From contig JBDHRV010000177.1 of the NCBI GenBank assembly GCA_039807745.1, forward strand, positions 1 to 6,255: a DNA stretch of 6,255 nt. The letters run 5' to 3'. This DNA is from JAEUMW01 sp039807745 (GTDB lineage: Bacteria > Pseudomonadota > Gammaproteobacteria > Burkholderiales > JAEUMW01). Positions 6,051 through 6,255 of the stretch are shown piece by piece. Both the position numbers and the translations under genes were made by a program. A model generated the notes under the pieces. That model saw nothing but the letters and a program-made list of their open reading frames with translations. It searched no databases and was not told the origin of the DNA. Positions within the stretch are counted from its first letter, which is position 1; the number at the start of each line of letters is the position of its first letter.

Positions 6051-6066
6051 CGGGTTCACGGACCCG
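6051..6066 (+). repeat. Small hairpin 15 bp downstream of TR
   Basis: CGGGT (6051-6055) and ACCCG (6062-6066) are complementary around a 6-nt loop. There is no T-run behind it, so it is not an obvious terminator. It could structure the 3' part of the TR RNA, which in studied DGRs extends beyond the TR and is needed for priming, but the stem is short and may be coincidental. Confidence 0.3.
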
Positions 6067-6098
6067 CCGAGTGTGCACGGCAGCGTTCAACGCCGGTC

Positions 6099-6236
6099 AT
6101 GGTGAGCGCAGGACCCGGCGGCCGTTCTGGCCTCGATGGTGGGGCGACGGCCGCCGAGCGTTTCCGAGAAGGGCGGAACATCCACTGGCCGCAGGTCGAC
6201 GAAGACATCGAAGTCGCGAGCCTGCTGGCGACTTGA
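6099..6236 (+). pseudogene. Probable C-terminal remnant of a DUF2442-type protein
   Basis: The frame ending at TGA 6234-6236 closes with REGRNIHWPQVDEDIEVASL, which strongly resembles the C-terminal consensus of DUF2442 proteins (IHWPxLDEDISVxxLL). These are small proteins of about 80-90 residues, often encoded beside DUF4160 partners in toxin-antitoxin-like pairs. Only about 25 residues look family-like. Upstream the frame becomes GC-rich low-complexity coding and then runs through the TR and antisense-type sequence without any N-terminal half of the family. The first in-frame ATG nearby, 6099, would give only 45 residues. I read this as a broken gene whose front was lost, perhaps when the retroelement inserted. 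An intact short protein is less likely. Confidence 0.5.
6116..6156. repeat. 9-bp GC-rich inverted repeat downstream of TR
   Basis: CGGCGGCCG (6116-6124) and CGGCCGCCG (6148-6156) are perfect reverse complements with a 23-nt spacer, about 80 bp after the TR. The arms also contain the palindrome CGGCCG. No T-tract follows. It may be a structured end of the TR transcript or chance in GC-rich DNA, and it lies inside the DUF2442-like remnant. Confidence 0.4.
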
Positions 6237-6255
6237 CATGTCTTTGCCGCGTCAG

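Noticed and set aside
5547..6098. Frame through the TR that reads like a second FGE C-terminus (RVVRGGSWNNKPEN and so on)
   Set aside because: FGE similarity starts and stops exactly at the repeat borders, and the upstream part is a shadow of the RT. This is the DGR template, not a second FGE gene.
1..6255. CRISPR arrays, tRNA or rRNA genes, insertion sequences
   Set aside because: I looked for spaced direct repeats, tRNA-like cloverleaf ends and transposase motifs and saw none.

Overview
The window is GC-rich, densely coding bacterial DNA. Codon use, strong Shine-Dalgarno sites and a glycogen-debranching gene at the edge fit a free-living proteobacterium, but the species cannot be read from the sequence. 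The main content is a complete diversity-generating retroelement (DGR). It comprises a target gene carrying a variable repeat (VR), an Avd-like accessory protein, a DGR-type reverse transcriptase and a template repeat (TR), all on the + strand.

Layout: 1-350 (minus) is the N-terminal part of a GlgX-type glycogen debranching enzyme, cut by the window edge. 351-568 is non-coding and holds one clear hairpin. 569-1813 (minus) is an alpha/beta hydrolase of the DUF900/COG4782 type. 1814-1981 is a divergent promoter region. 1982-4372 (+) encodes a 796-residue fusion: caspase-like CHAT domain, one transmembrane helix, Pro/Ala linker, and a formylglycine-generating-enzyme (FGE)-like domain. The last 121 bp of similarity, 4246-4366, are the VR. 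4440-4820 is avd and 4804-5892 is the reverse transcriptase, with overlapping ends. 5915-6035 is the TR. 6036-6255 holds two inverted repeats and the apparent C-terminal remnant of a DUF2442-type protein.

How it works together: TR and VR align over 121 bp without gaps. Of 13 mismatches, 12 are at TR adenines (8 A to G, 3 A to T, 1 A to C). The remaining one is a C/A difference in the 3' end where IMH and IMH* normally differ. All 12 adenine changes are nonsynonymous and alter nine residues of the FGE-like domain. The TR is rich in AAC codons (ten in the target frame), the usual DGR design. The RT with Avd would copy TR RNA with adenine errors and the cDNA would replace the VR.

The target protein is the most interesting part. 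The charge pattern around the membrane helix, and eight cysteines in the FGE half against two in the CHAT half, suggest that the diversified domain is outside the cytoplasmic membrane and the protease-like CHAT domain is inside. This looks like a hypervariable sensor coupled to a caspase-like effector. The divergent hydrolase is a candidate partner. Related DGR-diversified FGE or C-type-lectin sensors fused to conflict or death-type effectors are known in some bacteria. The function of this one is inferred, not shown.
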